A stretch of DNA of 64,000 nt from Competibacter_A sp037045535 (GTDB taxonomy: Bacteria; Pseudomonadota; Gammaproteobacteria; Competibacterales; Competibacteraceae), in assembly GCA_037045535.1 (NCBI GenBank), contig JBAOHI010000030.1, positions 299,463 through 363,462 on the forward strand, in the 5' to 3' direction. The position numbers and the translations under genes are program-made. How positions within the stretch are numbered: the first letter of the stretch is position 1; each line of letters opens with the position of its first letter. The notes below the pieces were generated by a model, which was given only the letters and a program-made list of their open reading frames with translations, ran no database searches and was not told where the DNA came from. Shown piece after piece: positions 63,372 through 64,000 of the stretch.

Positions 63372-64000
63372 TCAAATTTCGACCAATGTACCCAACTCGA
63401 CCACCCGATTGGCGGGAATCTGGAAGAAATCGGAGGCGCTTTGGGCGTTGCGCAGCATCCAGATGAAATAAAGCTCGCGCCACAACATCATCGGTGGCGT
63501 CATTTTGGGCACTACCACCTCCCGGCTAACGAAAAACGAGGTTTTATCAAGGTCGATTTCCAGACCCTTTTGGCCGCACCCCCCCAACGCTTCGGGAAGG
63601 TTTGGCTGCTCCATGAAGCCATAGCGCACGAATACCCGATAGAAAGTATGACCGAGATCGATGACCTCGATCCGATCCGCGTCCGCGACGTAGGGCACTT
63701 CGGCAGTTTGGATGGTGACCAGAATATTACGGGCGTGCAGTACCTCGTTGTGTTTGATGTTGTGCAGCAGCCCCGATGGCGCACCTTCGGGCCGGCTGGT
63801 CAGATAGACGGCGGTGCTGCTGACGCGCTTCACCGCCGCGTTTTCGATGGAACGAATGAACTGGACGAGGGGCATGGTCAGGTTGCCCATCTCCTGGAAC
63901 AGCAGTTGTCGGCCCCGCCGCCAAGTGGTCAGCGTGGTGAAGGACGCCACGGCGATGACGACGGGGAACCAGCCGCCTTGCAACAGCTTGATGGCGTTGG
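63372..64000 (-). CDS. kup: Kup-type low-affinity potassium transporter, C-terminal part (cut by window edge)
   Basis: The last 209 codons of a KUP/HAK/KT-family K+ symporter are visible. The end of the last membrane helix (GGWFPVVIAVASFTTLTTW) is followed by the cytoplasmic C-terminal domain: IRSIENAAVKRVSSTAVYLTSRPEGAPSGLLHNIKHNEVLH, then VTIQTAEVPYV, RVFVRYGFMEQPNLPEAL, TSFFVSREVV and the C terminus FFQIPANRVVELGTLVEI. These are characteristic of bacterial Kup. No lesion is seen. A KdpE-like regulator gene follows on the same strand. Confidence 0.95.
   Translation of the reverse strand, partial: NAIKLLQGGWFPVVIAVASFTTLTTWRRGRQLLFQEMGNLTMPLVQFIRSIENAAVKRVSSTAVYLTSRPEGAPSGLLHNIKHNEVLHARNILVTIQTAEVPYVADADRIEVIDLGHTFYRVFVRYGFMEQPNLPEALGGCGQKGLEIDLDKTSFFVSREVVVPKMTPPMMLWRELYFIWMLRNAQSASDFFQIPANRVVELGTLVEI

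Overview
The window looks like a chromosomal segment of a high-GC gammaproteobacterium that stores polyhydroxyalkanoate (PHA). Class I PHA synthase, a phasin, propionyl-CoA carboxylase, methylmalonyl-CoA decarboxylase, a urea ABC transporter and very large multi-PAS hybrid kinases occur together. This suggests a glycogen-accumulating 'Candidatus Competibacter/Contendobacter'-like organism. That placement is inferred from gene content only; there is no rRNA in the window. I saw no tRNA, CRISPR array or prophage.

Layout. 0-4.7 kb: urea uptake operon urtABCD on the minus strand, cut by the left edge, with a sigma-54-like promoter and an NtrC-like site upstream. 4.7-10 kb: a large MscK-type mechanosensitive channel and a CvrA/NhaP2-type K+/H+ antiporter. 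10-13.4 kb: ureG, recN and nadK on the minus strand. 13.7-26.3 kb: a signalling block with an HD-GYP response regulator and two giant multi-PAS hybrid histidine kinases, one with an N-terminal CheR domain. 26.4-31.6 kb: heat-shock genes hrcA-grpE-dnaK-dnaJ with a CIRCE operator and sigma-32-like promoters. 32.2-35.7 kb: propionyl-CoA carboxylase pccB-pccA. 35.9-41.7 kb (minus): bacteriohemerythrin, phaC, phasin, pepN. 41.9-47 kb: an RNase II-like protein, a BPSS1780-type membrane protein, a PilZ protein, a PEBP-family protein and two small unknowns. 47.5-51 kb: a chemoreceptor with a periplasmic cache protein, then a decayed ISAs1-type element with intact ends. 51-55.5 kb (minus): methylmalonyl-CoA decarboxylase, trkH, a sodium-pump decarboxylase beta subunit with a small one-helix protein and an unknown 131-residue protein. 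55.9-62.5 kb: hdrCBA-flxDCBA, an electron-bifurcating heterodisulfide-reductase/flavin-oxidoreductase operon. 62.5-64 kb (minus): a KdpE-like regulator and the 3' part of kup.

How the genes fit together. pccBA, scpB, phaC and the phasin define a propionyl-CoA/methylmalonyl-CoA node feeding a PHA granule. The hdr-flx operon would let NADH reduce both ferredoxin and a disulfide (probably a DsrC-type protein), suiting a cell that must balance redox during anaerobic carbon storage. MscK, CvrA, TrkH, the KdpE-like regulator and Kup all concern potassium and turgor.

Sequence quality. At least nine lesions in eight otherwise well-conserved genes (urtB, pepN, the cache protein, trkH, hdrC, flxC, flxB and twice in the KdpE-like gene) are single-base insertions. 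Nearly all can be repaired by removing one base of a short run, so they are more likely base-calling errors than real gene death. Those genes are annotated across the frameshift.
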